From NCBI RefSeq assembly GCF_003032475.1, contig NZ_CP028369.1, forward strand, positions 1,984,001 through 2,048,000: a stretch of DNA of 64,000 nucleotides, in the 5' to 3' direction. The stretch is from Streptomyces sp. P3 (GTDB taxonomy: Bacteria; Actinomycetota; Actinomycetes; Streptomycetales; Streptomycetaceae). A program made the translations under genes and the position numbers. Shown here piece by piece: positions 43,940-53,334 of this stretch. Positions within the stretch are counted from its first letter, which is position 1; every line of letters begins with the position of its first letter. The notes beneath the pieces are model-generated. The model had not been told where the DNA came from, ran no database searches, and saw only the letters and a list, made by a program, of their open reading frames with translations.

Positions 43940-44785
43940 TCACGCGGCTCCGGTCGCCGCGGCGGGCGGGAGGGAGTCGACGAACAGGGCGCCCGACAGG
44001 AGGCCCGCGCTGCCGCGGGGGCTCCACGCGCGCGCGTGGAGGTCGGTGTCGAAGGCGACCAGGGCCTTCGCGCCCGCTTCCGCCGACGTCCCGCCGGCGT
44101 CGAGAACCGCCCGGGCGCCCGACTGGACGTGCCGCAGGCCCAAGGGGCCCGCTGTGTGCAGGAGTTCGGTGTCCTGGAGCGTCGACATCACGGTGAGCAG
44201 GGCGTCGAGCCGCGCCTCTGCCTCGCCGGCGCCGGCCGTGCGCGCCCGCGCCAGCGCCAGCGCCAGCGCGTCCAACGCCCGGCGCACATGCGGGAATCCG
44301 GCGCGGGCCTCACCGCGGGCACCGGCCGCGCCGTACTTCGCCGAGACCGTCGCACCCCGCGAGGGCCGCCGCGGGGCCGCCCGGTCCGGGTGCGCGGCGA
44401 TCCTCTTGGCGGTCGCGGTGACCTCGACGCCCCGCGCCCGGGGGTCGAGGGCGGCCGCCGCCACCAGCAGGCCGAGCGCCCACAGGGCCCCCCGGTGCCC
44501 ACCGCCGGCCAGGCCCACCGAGTGCTCGGTGCACCGTCCGATCGCGCCCAACTCCGCGCGGAGCCGGGGCGTCGGCTCGCCGGTGCGGCGGGCGGCCGCG
44601 GCCATCGCCGCGAGTCCGGGTGCGAGCGCCTTGGCCGACCAGGTCAGCCCACGGTGGTCCCTGCGGGTGACCCGGGCCGCCAGGTCGCGGGGATCGGGCA
44701 GGCCGGGTTTGGGGGCCAGTGCCAGCTGGCCCGTCAGCGCGGCCACCGCCGCCTGCGCGAGCGCCTCGTCCTCACGGCTGTGCAT
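43940..44785 (-). CDS. triphosphoribosyl-dephospho-CoA synthase (CitG/MdcB-like)
   Basis: 281 residues. CitG family words: LAPKPGLPDPRD, TWSAKALAPGLAAMAAAA, HRGALWALGLLVAAA, VSAKYGAAGARGEARAGFP, DTELLHTAGPLGLRHVQSGARAVLDAGG. The family makes the prosthetic-group precursor of citrate or malonate lyase/decarboxylase from dephospho-CoA and ATP; no lyase genes are nearby, so the partner is elsewhere. It starts 8 bp after the dioxygenase stop on the same strand, probably co-transcribed. Several positions usual in CitG (Asp in GAHxDM) are changed, so activity is uncertain. Confidence 0.7.
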   Translation of the reverse strand: MHSREDEALAQAAVAALTGQLALAPKPGLPDPRDLAARVTRRDHRGLTWSAKALAPGLAAMAAAARRTGEPTPRLRAELGAIGRCTEHSVGLAGGGHRGALWALGLLVAAAALDPRARGVEVTATAKRIAAHPDRAAPRRPSRGATVSAKYGAAGARGEARAGFPHVRRALDALALALARARTAGAGEAEARLDALLTVMSTLQDTELLHTAGPLGLRHVQSGARAVLDAGGTSAEAGAKALVAFDTDLHARAWSPRGSAGLLSGALFVDSLPPAAATGAA

Positions 44786-44793
44786 GCTCCGCC

Positions 44794-45735
44794 TCAGGTG
44801 GACGCGGACGCCGTCGGGGCGCCGCTCGGCGGGGTTCCGGTGGGGGCGCCGCTCGGGGGCGTGCCGCCGCCTCCGCCGCCACCGCCCGCGCCGGTGCTCT
44901 CGGCGTCGGGGTCCACGCCCAGGGTGAGGGTCCCCTTGTAGCCCTTGGACGGGTCGGCCTTGTGGACGGCCTTCAGGGTCAGCAACCCGCTGGACGCGCC
45001 GCCGCCGTCGTAGACCATGTCGTCGGCGAGCACGGTGTAGCTGCCGGTGTGCCGGGCGTACGGCTCCAGGGCGAAGATCTCCTCGGCGACGTCGTCGGGG
45101 AAGAACAGCTGGCCGGTGTGGTTGACCTTGCCGCCCTCGTAGGTGCCGTCCTCCTTCTGGCCACCGGTGTGCACCTTGAGGTGGATGTGGCAGGTGCGGG
45201 GCGTGTACCAGCCGGGGAAGACCGTCTCGAACTTGACGACCCCGTTGGCGTTGGCGATCTGATAGCCGCGCAGATAGGTGGCGTCGTTCGCGGTGGAGCC
45301 GTCCTCGCTCTCGGCCGGCGCGGAACCGCCGGGGTTGGCGGTGGTGTAGCCGGAGTAATAGCCCCAGGCGTCGCAGTGCCAGATCTCGACGGCCGCGCCG
45401 GCGACCGGGGTGCAGCCGTCGGTGGCGTCGACGACGGTGAGCCGCAGGGTCAGCGGCACTCCGCTCTTGCCCTCGGTGATGTCCTTGCGCACCAAGGCGC
45501 CGTCCAGGTAATACGGCCCCTGCGTGACGCTCGTCATCAGGGTCATGCAGGCGCCGCCCGTCGAACCGGCGGAGGCCGACGCGCTCGCCCCGGCAGTCGT
45601 GGCGGCAGTCGTGCCGGTGTCGGCGAAGGCGGCCTGGTAGCCGGCGGCGGCGAGTCCGCCGGCCGCGACCGTGCCGCCGGTGACCGCGAGGGCGCGCCGC
45701 CGGGTGATGGAGGTGTCCTTGCGAAGTCCTGTCAT
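44794..45735 (-). CDS. Tat-exported intradiol ring-cleavage dioxygenase-like protein
   Basis: 313 residues. TRRRALAVTGGTVAAGGLAAAG is a twin-arginine signal. The beta-sandwich dioxygenase domain has TQGPYYLDGALVRKDI, EIWHCDAWGYYSGY (Tyr ligand), GWYTPRTCHIHLKVH (Tyr177, His183, His185) for non-haem Fe(III). Secreted members oxidise catechols or lignin-derived rings. The last 30 residues are Gly/Pro repeats. It is unlinked to an aromatic pathway; the neighbour is the CitG-like gene 8 bp downstream. ATG 45735 was chosen because it directly begins the Tat signal. Confidence 0.85.
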   Translation of the reverse strand: MTGLRKDTSITRRRALAVTGGTVAAGGLAAAGYQAAFADTGTTAATTAGASASASAGSTGGACMTLMTSVTQGPYYLDGALVRKDITEGKSGVPLTLRLTVVDATDGCTPVAGAAVEIWHCDAWGYYSGYTTANPGGSAPAESEDGSTANDATYLRGYQIANANGVVKFETVFPGWYTPRTCHIHLKVHTGGQKEDGTYEGGKVNHTGQLFFPDDVAEEIFALEPYARHTGSYTVLADDMVYDGGGASSGLLTLKAVHKADPSKGYKGTLTLGVDPDAESTGAGGGGGGGGTPPSGAPTGTPPSGAPTASAST

Positions 45736-45918
45736 GGACAGGAAGGTAGGAACGCCGCCCGTCAGTGGGCTGAATGCCCGCTGGGAGGCACCTGTGAGTG
45801 CCGAGAGACCCGAAGCGCCCGTCCGCCGGGTGCGTCTGACGGCCCGAAGCGCGGGCGTCGGCCACGCACACAGGGGCTGTCGGCTCACGACTCCGCCGGC
45901 TCACGCCGCGCTGTCGGC

Positions 45919-46374
45919 TCACACGGCCATCAGCGGGGCGTCCTTGCGCCACTTCAGGATCTTGTCGAAGCTCACGACCGCCCCGCCGAGCCCCGGCTTG
46001 TTGCCGATGTGGACGTGGTCGGCGAGCTCCTGGATGAGGAACAGGCCCCGGCCCTGTTCGGCGTCGGCGTTCGTGCGCACCGGCGCGGGAGCGGGGCGCT
46101 CACCGGCGAACCCCGGGCCCGAGTCGGCGACCTCGATGCGGCACGTCTCGCCGTCGAGGTAGGCCGTCACGCGGTATGCCTCGGAAGAACCGCCGATCGC
46201 GGTGGCCCCGCCGTGCTCGACGGCGTTGGCGCAGGCCTCGCTCAGGGCGACGGAGAGGTCGTAGCTGACGTCGGGATCGACGCCCGCCGTCTCCATCGTG
46301 CCGAGCAGCAGGCGGCGGGCGAGCGGCACGCTCGCGGCTTCGCGCCGCAGATGGAGTGACCACCAGATGCTCAT
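45919..46374 (-). CDS. SpoIIAB/RsbW-like ATP-binding regulator
   Basis: 151 residues. ATG 46374 with AGGAGG 8 nt upstream. SLALSEACANAVEHGG (N-box), VADSGPGFAGERP (G1) and EQGRGLFLIQELADHV (G2) are intact, so ATP binding is likely. Probably an anti-sigma kinase; no antagonist gene is adjacent. The upstream gap holds ATACCGATACGTAT near 46404, which may be part of its promoter. Confidence 0.85.
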   Translation of the reverse strand: MSIWWSLHLRREAASVPLARRLLLGTMETAGVDPDVSYDLSVALSEACANAVEHGGATAIGGSSEAYRVTAYLDGETCRIEVADSGPGFAGERPAPAPVRTNADAEQGRGLFLIQELADHVHIGNKPGLGGAVVSFDKILKWRKDAPLMAV

Positions 46375-46615
46375 GCTCCAGCCTCCTGGCTGCGGCTCGA
46401 CATACCGATACGTATTGCCGCCCGCAGCCGTATGTAAGCGTGATTTCCGTGTGATGCCGCCTATATGGGGGATGCCCGCAGGCGGGAAATCGGTGTATGT
46501 GGGACTCGGCAGCACCAGTCACACCGCTCATCACAGAAGATGATCTTCCGCACCGTGCGGAGCGTGTGGACCTGCCGTAGGGCGGCGGTGCGGCCAGTGC
46601 GATGATGAGCCCGCC

Positions 46616-47506
46616 ATGACTGCCCCCTCCAGCGAGCGCTCCGGTCGCGATCTCCGGCTGCTGCGGGCCGCGGTGTTCGCCGCGGTCTGCGTCACGCTGG
46701 CCGCGGTCGGGCACACGACGGCCTCCTGTGCCGCCGTTCCGCTGTGGACCCTGGGCGCGGGCTTCCTGGCCGTGCTCGCGGTGGCGGCGCCGCTCGCGGG
46801 ACGCGCACGCTCGCTGCCGGGCATCGCCGCGCTTCTCGCGGTCGGACAGACCGCGCTGCACACCCTGTTCGGGATCGGGCAGCACGCCGCCTCCGTCTCC
46901 GCCGCTGCGTCGACGTCCGTTTCGCATTCGGTTTCCTCCGCTTCCGGCTCCGCCGCGCTGTCCGCGTCCGACGCCTCGCTCGTCGAACGGGCGGCCCGGC
47001 TGGTGTGCGGGGCCACGGCGGCGCCGATCAGTCCGGCCCAGGCCCAGAAGATGCTCGTCGACGCGCGGCTCTACTCCCCCGGCGACGTCACGGGCGGCAC
47101 CGGTATGAGCGGCATGGGTGGGATGGGCTCGATGCGGCATCCCGCGGACGCCCTCGTCACCGCCGGCTCGGCGATGTCGCTGCTGCCGTCCCTGCCCATG
47201 CTGCTCGGCCACGTCCTCGCGGCCGTCGCCGCCGGGTGGCTGTTGCGGCGCGGCGACACGGCTCTGCTGCGACTGCTCGCCCTGTCCGCTCACGGAGTCG
47301 CCGAGGGGGCGCTCGTGCGGTCCCTGCGCGGAGCGCTCGCGCTGGTGCGCGCCCTGCTCGCTGGGCTGCCCACCGGGCCGGGCACGGGAGTGCGCCTCCC
47401 GCGCACCGCACTCCTCACACCGGACCCACCCGGGACCACCGCGCTCCAGCACTCGGTGATCAGACGAGGTCCGCCGGGCGGGTCCGTACTCGTCCTCACT
47501 GCCTGA
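46616..47506 (+). CDS. integral membrane protein of the copper cluster
   Basis: 296 residues. Membrane helices at about 17-33, 45-60, 64-86 and 185-205; a Ser-rich loop and GMSGMGGMGSMRH (about 163-175), a Met/His segment suited to Cu(I) binding. The C-terminal 60 residues are Arg/Pro-rich and cytoplasmic. It is the first of six codirectional genes with copper or haem functions. No family name is certain. Confidence 0.7.
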   Translation: MTAPSSERSGRDLRLLRAAVFAAVCVTLAAVGHTTASCAAVPLWTLGAGFLAVLAVAAPLAGRARSLPGIAALLAVGQTALHTLFGIGQHAASVSAAASTSVSHSVSSASGSAALSASDASLVERAARLVCGATAAPISPAQAQKMLVDARLYSPGDVTGGTGMSGMGGMGSMRHPADALVTAGSAMSLLPSLPMLLGHVLAAVAAGWLLRRGDTALLRLLALSAHGVAEGALVRSLRGALALVRALLAGLPTGPGTGVRLPRTALLTPDPPGTTALQHSVIRRGPPGGSVLVLTA

Positions 47507-47625
47507 CGCGACACGACCAGCACTCCGCACCCGGGGGCGGCCGCCGTCGCGCGGGCATCCGCGCGTGCGCACCCGCGTGCCCGCGCCTCACCCTCGAACT
47601 CACTCAGAGTGGAGTGCTCGCTGTC

Positions 47626-48396
47626 ATGAAGGCCTCACGTATCGCTTCCCGTACCGCCTGCCGGATCGCCGCCGCAGGCGCTGCCGCCGGGTGCGCCGTG
47701 CTCGTCCTGTCCTCGCCCGCCCTCGCGCACGTCAGCGTCGCCGCCGAGGGCGCCGCGGCGAAGGGCGGCTACGCGGTCGTCGACTTCAAGGTCCCCAACG
47801 AGCGGGACAACGCCTCGACCACCAAGCTCGAGGTCGCCTTCCCGACCGACCACCCGCTGGCCTCTGCGATGCCGGAGCCGATCAACGGCTGGACCATCCA
47901 GGTCACCAAGGCCAAGCTCGCCAAGCCCATCGAGCTGCACGGCAAGCAGATCTCCGAGGCGGTCTCCAAGATCACCTGGACCGCCACCGGCGACGGCGTC
48001 AAGCCTGGCTTCTTCCAGAAGTTCCCGGTCTCCGTGGGCGCGCTGCCCGAGGACACCGACGAACTGGTCTTCAAGGCGATCCAGACGTACTCCAACAAGG
48101 AGGTCGTGCGCTGGATCGAAGTCCAGGGGGACGGCGCGGAGGAGCCGGAGAACCCGGCCCCGGTGCTCGCCCTGAGCGCCGCGTCCGAGAACGGCCACCA
48201 CGGCTCGACCGCCTCGGACGCCGCTGAGGAGTCCGACGACGCCAAGGCCGCCGCCAAGACGACCGAGGCCGCCTCCGACGCGGACGCCAGCGACACCACG
48301 GCCCGCGTCCTCGGCGTGGTCGGCATCGTCGTCGGCGTCGCCGGTGTGGCGTACGGCGTGCTCGCCGGCCGCCGCCGGACCACGACCGAGGCCTGA
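47626..48396 (+). CDS. YcnI-family copper-binding protein
   Basis: 256 residues. The signal peptide is cut after PALA, making His35 the mature N-terminus; YcnI-type (DUF1775) proteins use this terminal His to hold copper. DFKVPNERDNASTTKLEVAFPTDHP, INGWTIQVTKAKL and ISWTAT-like strands match the family. A Ser/Asp/Ala linker and a C-terminal membrane helix with basic end (GIVVGVAGVAYGVLAGRRR) anchor it. It stands between the membrane protein and SCO1 genes. Confidence 0.88.
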   Translation: MKASRIASRTACRIAAAGAAAGCAVLVLSSPALAHVSVAAEGAAAKGGYAVVDFKVPNERDNASTTKLEVAFPTDHPLASAMPEPINGWTIQVTKAKLAKPIELHGKQISEAVSKITWTATGDGVKPGFFQKFPVSVGALPEDTDELVFKAIQTYSNKEVVRWIEVQGDGAEEPENPAPVLALSAASENGHHGSTASDAAEESDDAKAAAKTTEAASDADASDTTARVLGVVGIVVGVAGVAYGVLAGRRRTTTEA

Positions 48397-48532
48397 GCCC
48401 CCGGTCGGCGCGGGCGGCCGCCACCGCCCGCGCCGGCTCCTCGACGGCGCGCGACCGGGGTGCACGGCCCGTCCGGAGTTCTCGCCGTACACCCGACGCC
48501 CGCCCGATTTCATACATCTGGGACATTTTTCT

Positions 48533-49180
48533 ATGCGTAAGAAGACATTCGCCGTGGCCGCGCTGTTCGCCGCCGCCACCCTCACCCTCTCCGCCTGCGC
48601 CAGCGACGACGGCGCGAGCCCCGTGGCCGTGGTCTCCGAGGAGGGCAAGCAGCAGGCCGCTACCGTGCTCGACCAGCCCTTCGCCAAGCCCGCCCTGGTC
48701 CTCACCGACACCCGGGGCGCCGCGTACGACCTCCGCAAGGAGACGGACGGCCACCCGACGCTGGTCTACTTCGGCTACACAAACTGCCCGGACGTCTGCC
48801 CGCTGACGATGAGCAACATCGCCGTCGCCAAGAAGCAGCTGCCCAAGGCGGAGCAGGACGAGCTGCGCGTCGTGTTCGTCACCACGGACCCGGACCGCGA
48901 CACCCCGGCCGCGCTCGGCGCCTGGCTCAAGGGCATCGACCCCCAGGTCGTCGGCCTCACCGGGAAGTTCGCGACGATCCAGGCCGCCGCCCGCTCGCTC
49001 GGCATCTCCGTCGAGGCGCCGCACAAGGACAAGAACGGCAAGATCGTCTCCACCCACGGCACCCAGGTCGTCGCCTTCTCCCCGAAGACGAACGGCGGAT
49101 ACGTGCTGTACGGCGAGGACGCCAAGGTCGACGACTACATCAAGGACCTGCCCGAGATCATCAAGGGTGAGAACCCGTGA
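48533..49180 (+). CDS. SCO1/SenC/PrrC-type copper chaperone
   Basis: 215 residues, lipoprotein signal LSAC (Cys22). Thioredoxin fold with YTNCPDVCP (Cys85, Cys89) and HGTQ (His175), the Cu ligands of SCO1, plus VVFVTTDPDRDTP. It delivers copper to the CuA site of cytochrome oxidase. The stop overlaps the next start (GTGA). Confidence 0.92.
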   Translation: MRKKTFAVAALFAAATLTLSACASDDGASPVAVVSEEGKQQAATVLDQPFAKPALVLTDTRGAAYDLRKETDGHPTLVYFGYTNCPDVCPLTMSNIAVAKKQLPKAEQDELRVVFVTTDPDRDTPAALGAWLKGIDPQVVGLTGKFATIQAAARSLGISVEAPHKDKNGKIVSTHGTQVVAFSPKTNGGYVLYGEDAKVDDYIKDLPEIIKGENP

Positions 49181-49707
49181 GTCCGGCGCCGCCGGATCGG
49201 CAGAGGTCCGGCCGGGTGGGGGAGGGCCGGATCAGGTCCGGCAGGGCGGGGCGGACGCGGTTGCTCGCCGCGTCCTGCGCGGTCGTCACCGGAACGCTGT
49301 TGTCGGCGGGGTGCGCGTCGGACGCGGACGGCCGGGCGGAACTCTCCGTCCGTGCCGCCTACATTCCGCAGCCGGTCTCCGCCACCATGGCCGCCGGTTT
49401 CCTGACCGTCGTCAACAAGGGCGACGCGCAGGACGAGCTGACGTCCGTCACCAGTACCGCGGCGGGCAGCGTCACCCTCCATGAGACCGTCGGGTCGTCG
49501 ATGCGGGAGGTCGCCTCCCTCGACATCCCCGCCCACGGTCAACTCGTGTTCAAGAGCGGCGGAAACCACCTGATGTTCGAGAAGCTGAAGAGCAGGCCGG
49601 TACAGGGCGCGACGGTGACCGTCGAACTCCACTTCACCTCGTCCGACCCGCTCGAGGTCGAGATCCCGGTGAAGTCCGCCACGTACGACCCGACCACCGG
49701 CCACTGA
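49177..49707 (+). CDS. PCuAC-type copper chaperone
   Basis: 176 residues from GTG 49177, which overlaps the SCO1 stop by four bases. Lipobox LSAGC. Copper ligands His102, Met109, His131 and Met133 follow the DUF461 pattern, with M-x21-H-x-M spacing exact. It hands Cu(I) to SCO1 or to cytochrome oxidase in the periplasm-equivalent space. Confidence 0.9.
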   Translation: MSPAPPDRQRSGRVGEGRIRSGRAGRTRLLAASCAVVTGTLLSAGCASDADGRAELSVRAAYIPQPVSATMAAGFLTVVNKGDAQDELTSVTSTAAGSVTLHETVGSSMREVASLDIPAHGQLVFKSGGNHLMFEKLKSRPVQGATVTVELHFTSSDPLEVEIPVKSATYDPTTGH

Positions 49708-49720
49708 GGGAGGGACCACC

Positions 49721-51808
49721 TTGACGCAGACCATCGCCCCGCGCGTCCGGATGCTCGTGCTGCTGTTCCTGGCGATCGCCGGCGCGCTCCTCGCCGGCGC
49801 CGGACCCGCCTCCGCGCACGCCGCGCTGACCGGCAGCGACCCCGCGCAGGGGGTGGTGGTCGACAAGGCTCCCACGCAGGTGACGCTGACCTTCTCCGAG
49901 ACCGTCTCGATGAACGACGACTCCCTGCGCGTCCTCGACCCCAAGGGCGCCCGGGTCGACGACGGCAAGCCCTCCGAGGTCAGCGGCACCACCTACGCCG
50001 TCCAACTGCACTCGGGGCTGCCCGACGGCACATACACCGTGACCTACCAGGTGGTCTCCGCCGACAGCCATCCCGTCGCCGGCGCCTACACCTTCTCGAT
50101 CGGCTCCCCCTCCGAGACCAGCGTCTCGGTGTCCGGCCAGGAGGCCGGCGGGGGAATCGTCGGCCGGCTGTACGGCTTCGGCCGCTACGTGTCGTACGCC
50201 GGGTTCCTCGTGATGGTCGGCGGGGCCGCCTTCGTGCTGGCCTGCTGGCAGCGCGGCACCGGCGTGCGGTCCCTGCAGCGACTCGTCGTCTCCGGCTGGC
50301 TCGCGATGACCGCGGCCACCCTGTTCCTGCTGCTCCTGCGCGGCTCCTACAGCCGCTCGGGCACACTCGGCGACGTCTTCGACCTCGACCTCCTGGGCGA
50401 GGCCCTGCAGACCAAGACCGGTGCCGCCCTGGTCTCCCGGCTGCTGTTGCTCGCCGCGGCCGCCCTGTTCATCGCCGTGCTCTTCGGCGCCTACGACAAG
50501 CGGGAGGACGAGGAGAAGCGGGACCTGACCTTCGGGCTCGCCATCGGCGGAACCGTCGTGGCAGCCGGACTCGCGGCGAGCTGGGCCATGGCCGAGCACG
50601 CCTCGACCGGACTGCAACCGGGCATCGCGATGCCGGTCGACGTGCTGCATCTGCTCGCGGTCGCGACCTGGCTCGGCGGGCTCGCCGCACTGCTCGTCGC
50701 GCTGTACCGGGCACCCGCCGACCGCCCCGTCGACGCCGCCGCCGTCCGGCGCTTCTCCCGGGTCGCCTTCGGCAGCGTCCTCGTCGTTGTCGCCACCGGC
50801 GTCTACCAGTCCTGGCGTCAGCTCGGCTCCTGGTCCGCGTTCACCGACACCCGCTACGGCCGGCTGCTGCTCGTCAAGATCGGGCTCGTGGCGCTGCTGG
50901 TCGGCATCGCCTGGATCTCCCGTCGGTGGACGGCTCGGCTGGCGGTCCCGACGGCCGCCGAGGCGGCGGTTCACACGTCGGCCGCCGGGGAGTCCGCGTC
51001 CGGGGAGTCCGCGCGAGGGAAAGAGCCTGTCCCGGCGGCGGCGACCGGAGGAAGCGGCGGTGCGGCCGGGGCGGCCTCGGTCGACCCCACCGGGAGCGTC
51101 GAGAACCCCAAGCCCGTCAAGGGCTCCACGGACTCCCAGGGCTCCCAGGGTTCCCAGGGCAAGAAGAACGGTTCAGGGGACGCCTTGGAGCAGCGTGTCC
51201 CGGGTGACTCCGCAGGCGGCGAGCGGGCCGCGCAGCTCGCCCGTCAGCGGGCAGCCGTGGACGCGGCACGACAGAAGCGGCTGCGTACCGCGGACGGCGA
51301 GCGGTTCGGCCTGCGCCGCTCGGTGCTCGCCGAGACCGGGGTCGCCGTCGTCCTGCTGGCCGTCACCACCGTCCTGACGTCCACCGAGCCGGGCCGTACG
51401 GAGCAGGACGCCGCCAGGGCCGCCCGGTCCTCCTCGTCCTCGGCTTCCGCGGCGGACTCCGCCTCGGGCGCCCTGACCCTGGACATGCCGTTCGACACGG
51501 GCGGCGCCGACGGCAAGGGCGTGGTGAGTGTGGACCTCGATCCCGCACGCGCCGGCGCCAACGAGATGCATGTGTACGTGACGCGGCCCAACGGCCGCGC
51601 CTTCGACGTGCCCGAGGTCAAGGTCGCCTTCACCCTCGAGGCCAAGAGCATCGGGCCGCTGCCCGTCGCCCCCGACCACATCACCACCGGCCACTGGTCG
51701 GCGAACGCCGTGCAGATCCCCCTGGCGGGCGAATGGAAGATCGCCGTGACCGTGCGGACCTCCGACATCGACCAGGTGACCGTCTCCAAGAACGCGCAGA
51801 TCGGCTGA
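49721..51808 (+). CDS. CopC-CopD fusion copper protein
   Basis: 695 residues from TTG 49721 (GAGGGAGGG upstream). Signal peptide cut after PASA leaves His33 as the mature N-terminus, the CopC histidine. The CopC domain ends near SDSHPVAGAYTF. CopD helices span about 150-415. Residues 415-530 are low-complexity, then another helix (VLAETGVAVVLLAVTTVL) and a C-terminal beta domain (NEMHVYVTRPNGRAF, GHWSANAVQIPLAGEW). It probably imports or exports copper. The Dyp gene follows after 7 bp. Confidence 0.92.
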   Translation: MTQTIAPRVRMLVLLFLAIAGALLAGAGPASAHAALTGSDPAQGVVVDKAPTQVTLTFSETVSMNDDSLRVLDPKGARVDDGKPSEVSGTTYAVQLHSGLPDGTYTVTYQVVSADSHPVAGAYTFSIGSPSETSVSVSGQEAGGGIVGRLYGFGRYVSYAGFLVMVGGAAFVLACWQRGTGVRSLQRLVVSGWLAMTAATLFLLLLRGSYSRSGTLGDVFDLDLLGEALQTKTGAALVSRLLLLAAAALFIAVLFGAYDKREDEEKRDLTFGLAIGGTVVAAGLAASWAMAEHASTGLQPGIAMPVDVLHLLAVATWLGGLAALLVALYRAPADRPVDAAAVRRFSRVAFGSVLVVVATGVYQSWRQLGSWSAFTDTRYGRLLLVKIGLVALLVGIAWISRRWTARLAVPTAAEAAVHTSAAGESASGESARGKEPVPAAATGGSGGAAGAASVDPTGSVENPKPVKGSTDSQGSQGSQGKKNGSGDALEQRVPGDSAGGERAAQLARQRAAVDAARQKRLRTADGERFGLRRSVLAETGVAVVLLAVTTVLTSTEPGRTEQDAARAARSSSSSASAADSASGALTLDMPFDTGGADGKGVVSVDLDPARAGANEMHVYVTRPNGRAFDVPEVKVAFTLEAKSIGPLPVAPDHITTGHWSANAVQIPLAGEWKIAVTVRTSDIDQVTVSKNAQIG

Positions 51809-51815
51809 CCCTCAC

Positions 51816-53171
51816 ATGCCCGACCAGTCCCTCCCCGAGGCACCCACCCCCGTGACCCGTTCCACCCGGGCCAGCGCGCCGGAAACACCGGCCCCCGCCG
51901 CCGGCCCGGACGGCGAGAGCACCCAGCGGCCCGCCTCGTCGGAGTCCCCCGCCAGGGACCTGACCCGACGCCGACTGCTCGGCGCGGCCGGCGCCTCCGG
52001 ACTCGTCCTCGGCGCGGCGGGCGCGGCGGCGGGATACGCGGCGGCGCCCGCCCAGGCGACGCCGTTGTCGTCGGTCGGAGCAGGGCAGGCGATGTTCCAC
52101 GTGAAACATCAGCCCGGCATCACTCAGGGCCTCCAGGCCCGCGGCCACCTCGTCGCCTTCGACCTGGTGGTCGGCGCCGGGCGCAAGGAGGCGGCCGCAC
52201 TCCTGCGCCGCTGGTCGGAGACGGCCCGGCGACTGATGGCGGGCGAGGCGGCCGCACACGACGACACGGATGTGGCCCGGGACGCCGGACCGTCCTCGCT
52301 GACGGTCACCTTCGGTTTCGGCAACAGTTTCTTCACCCGCACCGGACTGGAGAAACAGCGCCCGGCCGCTCTGGACCCGCTTCCCGCCTTCTCCTCCGAC
52401 CACCTCGACGCGACCCGCAGCAACGGCGACCTCTGGGTGCAGATCGGCGCGGACGACGCGCTGGTCGCCTTCCACGCCCTCCGGGCGATCCAGAAGGACG
52501 CGGGGAGCGCGGCGAAGGTCCGCTGGCAGATGAACGGCTTCAACCGGACGCCGGGCGCCACCGCCCATCCCATGACGGCCCGCAACCTGATGGGACAGAT
52601 GGACGGGACCCGCAACCCCAAACCGGCCGAGTCCGACTTCGACCAGCGCGTCTTCGTCCCGGCGGCCGGCCGGAAGGACCCGGCGTGGATGGCGAACGGC
52701 TCCTACGCCGTGGTCCGCCGGATCCGGATGCTCCTCGACGACTGGGAGAAGGCGTCGCTGAAGGCGCAGGAGCAGGTCATCGGGCGCCGGAAGGCTGATG
52801 GAGCGGCGTTGTCGGGGGGCGCCGAGACGACCGAGATGGATCTGGAGAAGACGGACGCGAACGGCGATCTGGTCGTCCCGATCAACGCGCACGCCCGCAT
52901 CACCCGACCCGACCAGAACGGTGGCGCGGCGATGCTGCGGCGACCCTTCTCCTATCACGACGGCATCGACCCGGACGGCACTCCGGACGCGGGCCTGCTG
53001 TTCGTCTGCTGGCAGGCGGACCCGCTGCGCGGCTTCGTCACCGTGCAGCGCAAACTCGACCGCGGGGACGCCCTGTCGCGGTACATCCGCCATGAGTCGA
53101 GCGGACTGTTCGCGGTGCCGGGCGGGGCGGCCAAGGGCGAGTACGTGGGGCAGCGGCTGCTGGAGGCGTGA
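51816..53171 (+). CDS. Dyp-type peroxidase, Tat-exported (EfeB-like)
   Basis: 451 residues. A 50-residue Pro/Ala N-terminus precedes the Tat motif TRRRLLGAAGASG (50-62). Haem peroxidase fold with GQMDG (260-264; distal Asp263) and RYIRHESSGLFAVPGG. Tat export with haem loaded in the cytoplasm is standard. In the copper cluster it may guard against copper-driven oxidation or handle deferrochelation; which is not known. The gene contains a parS-like palindrome (52093-52108) in the codons for MFHVKHQ. Confidence 0.92.
   Translation: MPDQSLPEAPTPVTRSTRASAPETPAPAAGPDGESTQRPASSESPARDLTRRRLLGAAGASGLVLGAAGAAAGYAAAPAQATPLSSVGAGQAMFHVKHQPGITQGLQARGHLVAFDLVVGAGRKEAAALLRRWSETARRLMAGEAAAHDDTDVARDAGPSSLTVTFGFGNSFFTRTGLEKQRPAALDPLPAFSSDHLDATRSNGDLWVQIGADDALVAFHALRAIQKDAGSAAKVRWQMNGFNRTPGATAHPMTARNLMGQMDGTRNPKPAESDFDQRVFVPAAGRKDPAWMANGSYAVVRRIRMLLDDWEKASLKAQEQVIGRRKADGAALSGGAETTEMDLEKTDANGDLVVPINAHARITRPDQNGGAAMLRRPFSYHDGIDPDGTPDAGLLFVCWQADPLRGFVTVQRKLDRGDALSRYIRHESSGLFAVPGGAAKGEYVGQRLLEA
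52093..52108. promoter_or_regulatory. parS-like ParB-binding site inside the Dyp gene
   Basis: TGTTCCACGTGAAACA, one mismatch from the consensus TGTTTCACGTGAAACA. It sits in coding sequence, as parS sites often do. Confidence 0.75.
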
Positions 53172-53213
53172 ACCGGAAGGTCCGGAACCCGGCTCGACGA
53201 GAGGGACCGCCGA

Positions 53214-53237
53214 CCGCGACCCTGACGGCGGTCGCGG
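53214..53237 (+). terminator. hairpin after the Dyp gene
   Basis: CCGCGACC/GGTCGCGG, 8 nt loop, 43 bp past the stop. Confidence 0.5.
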
Positions 53238-53334
53238 CGGCGCGAGGTTACGCCTCCGCGTGCGGATTCATTCCTGCGAGGGGGAGTGGTGAGACGCATG
53301 CGCCCCGGTACGCAAGGGCCATTAGGGTGAGGTC

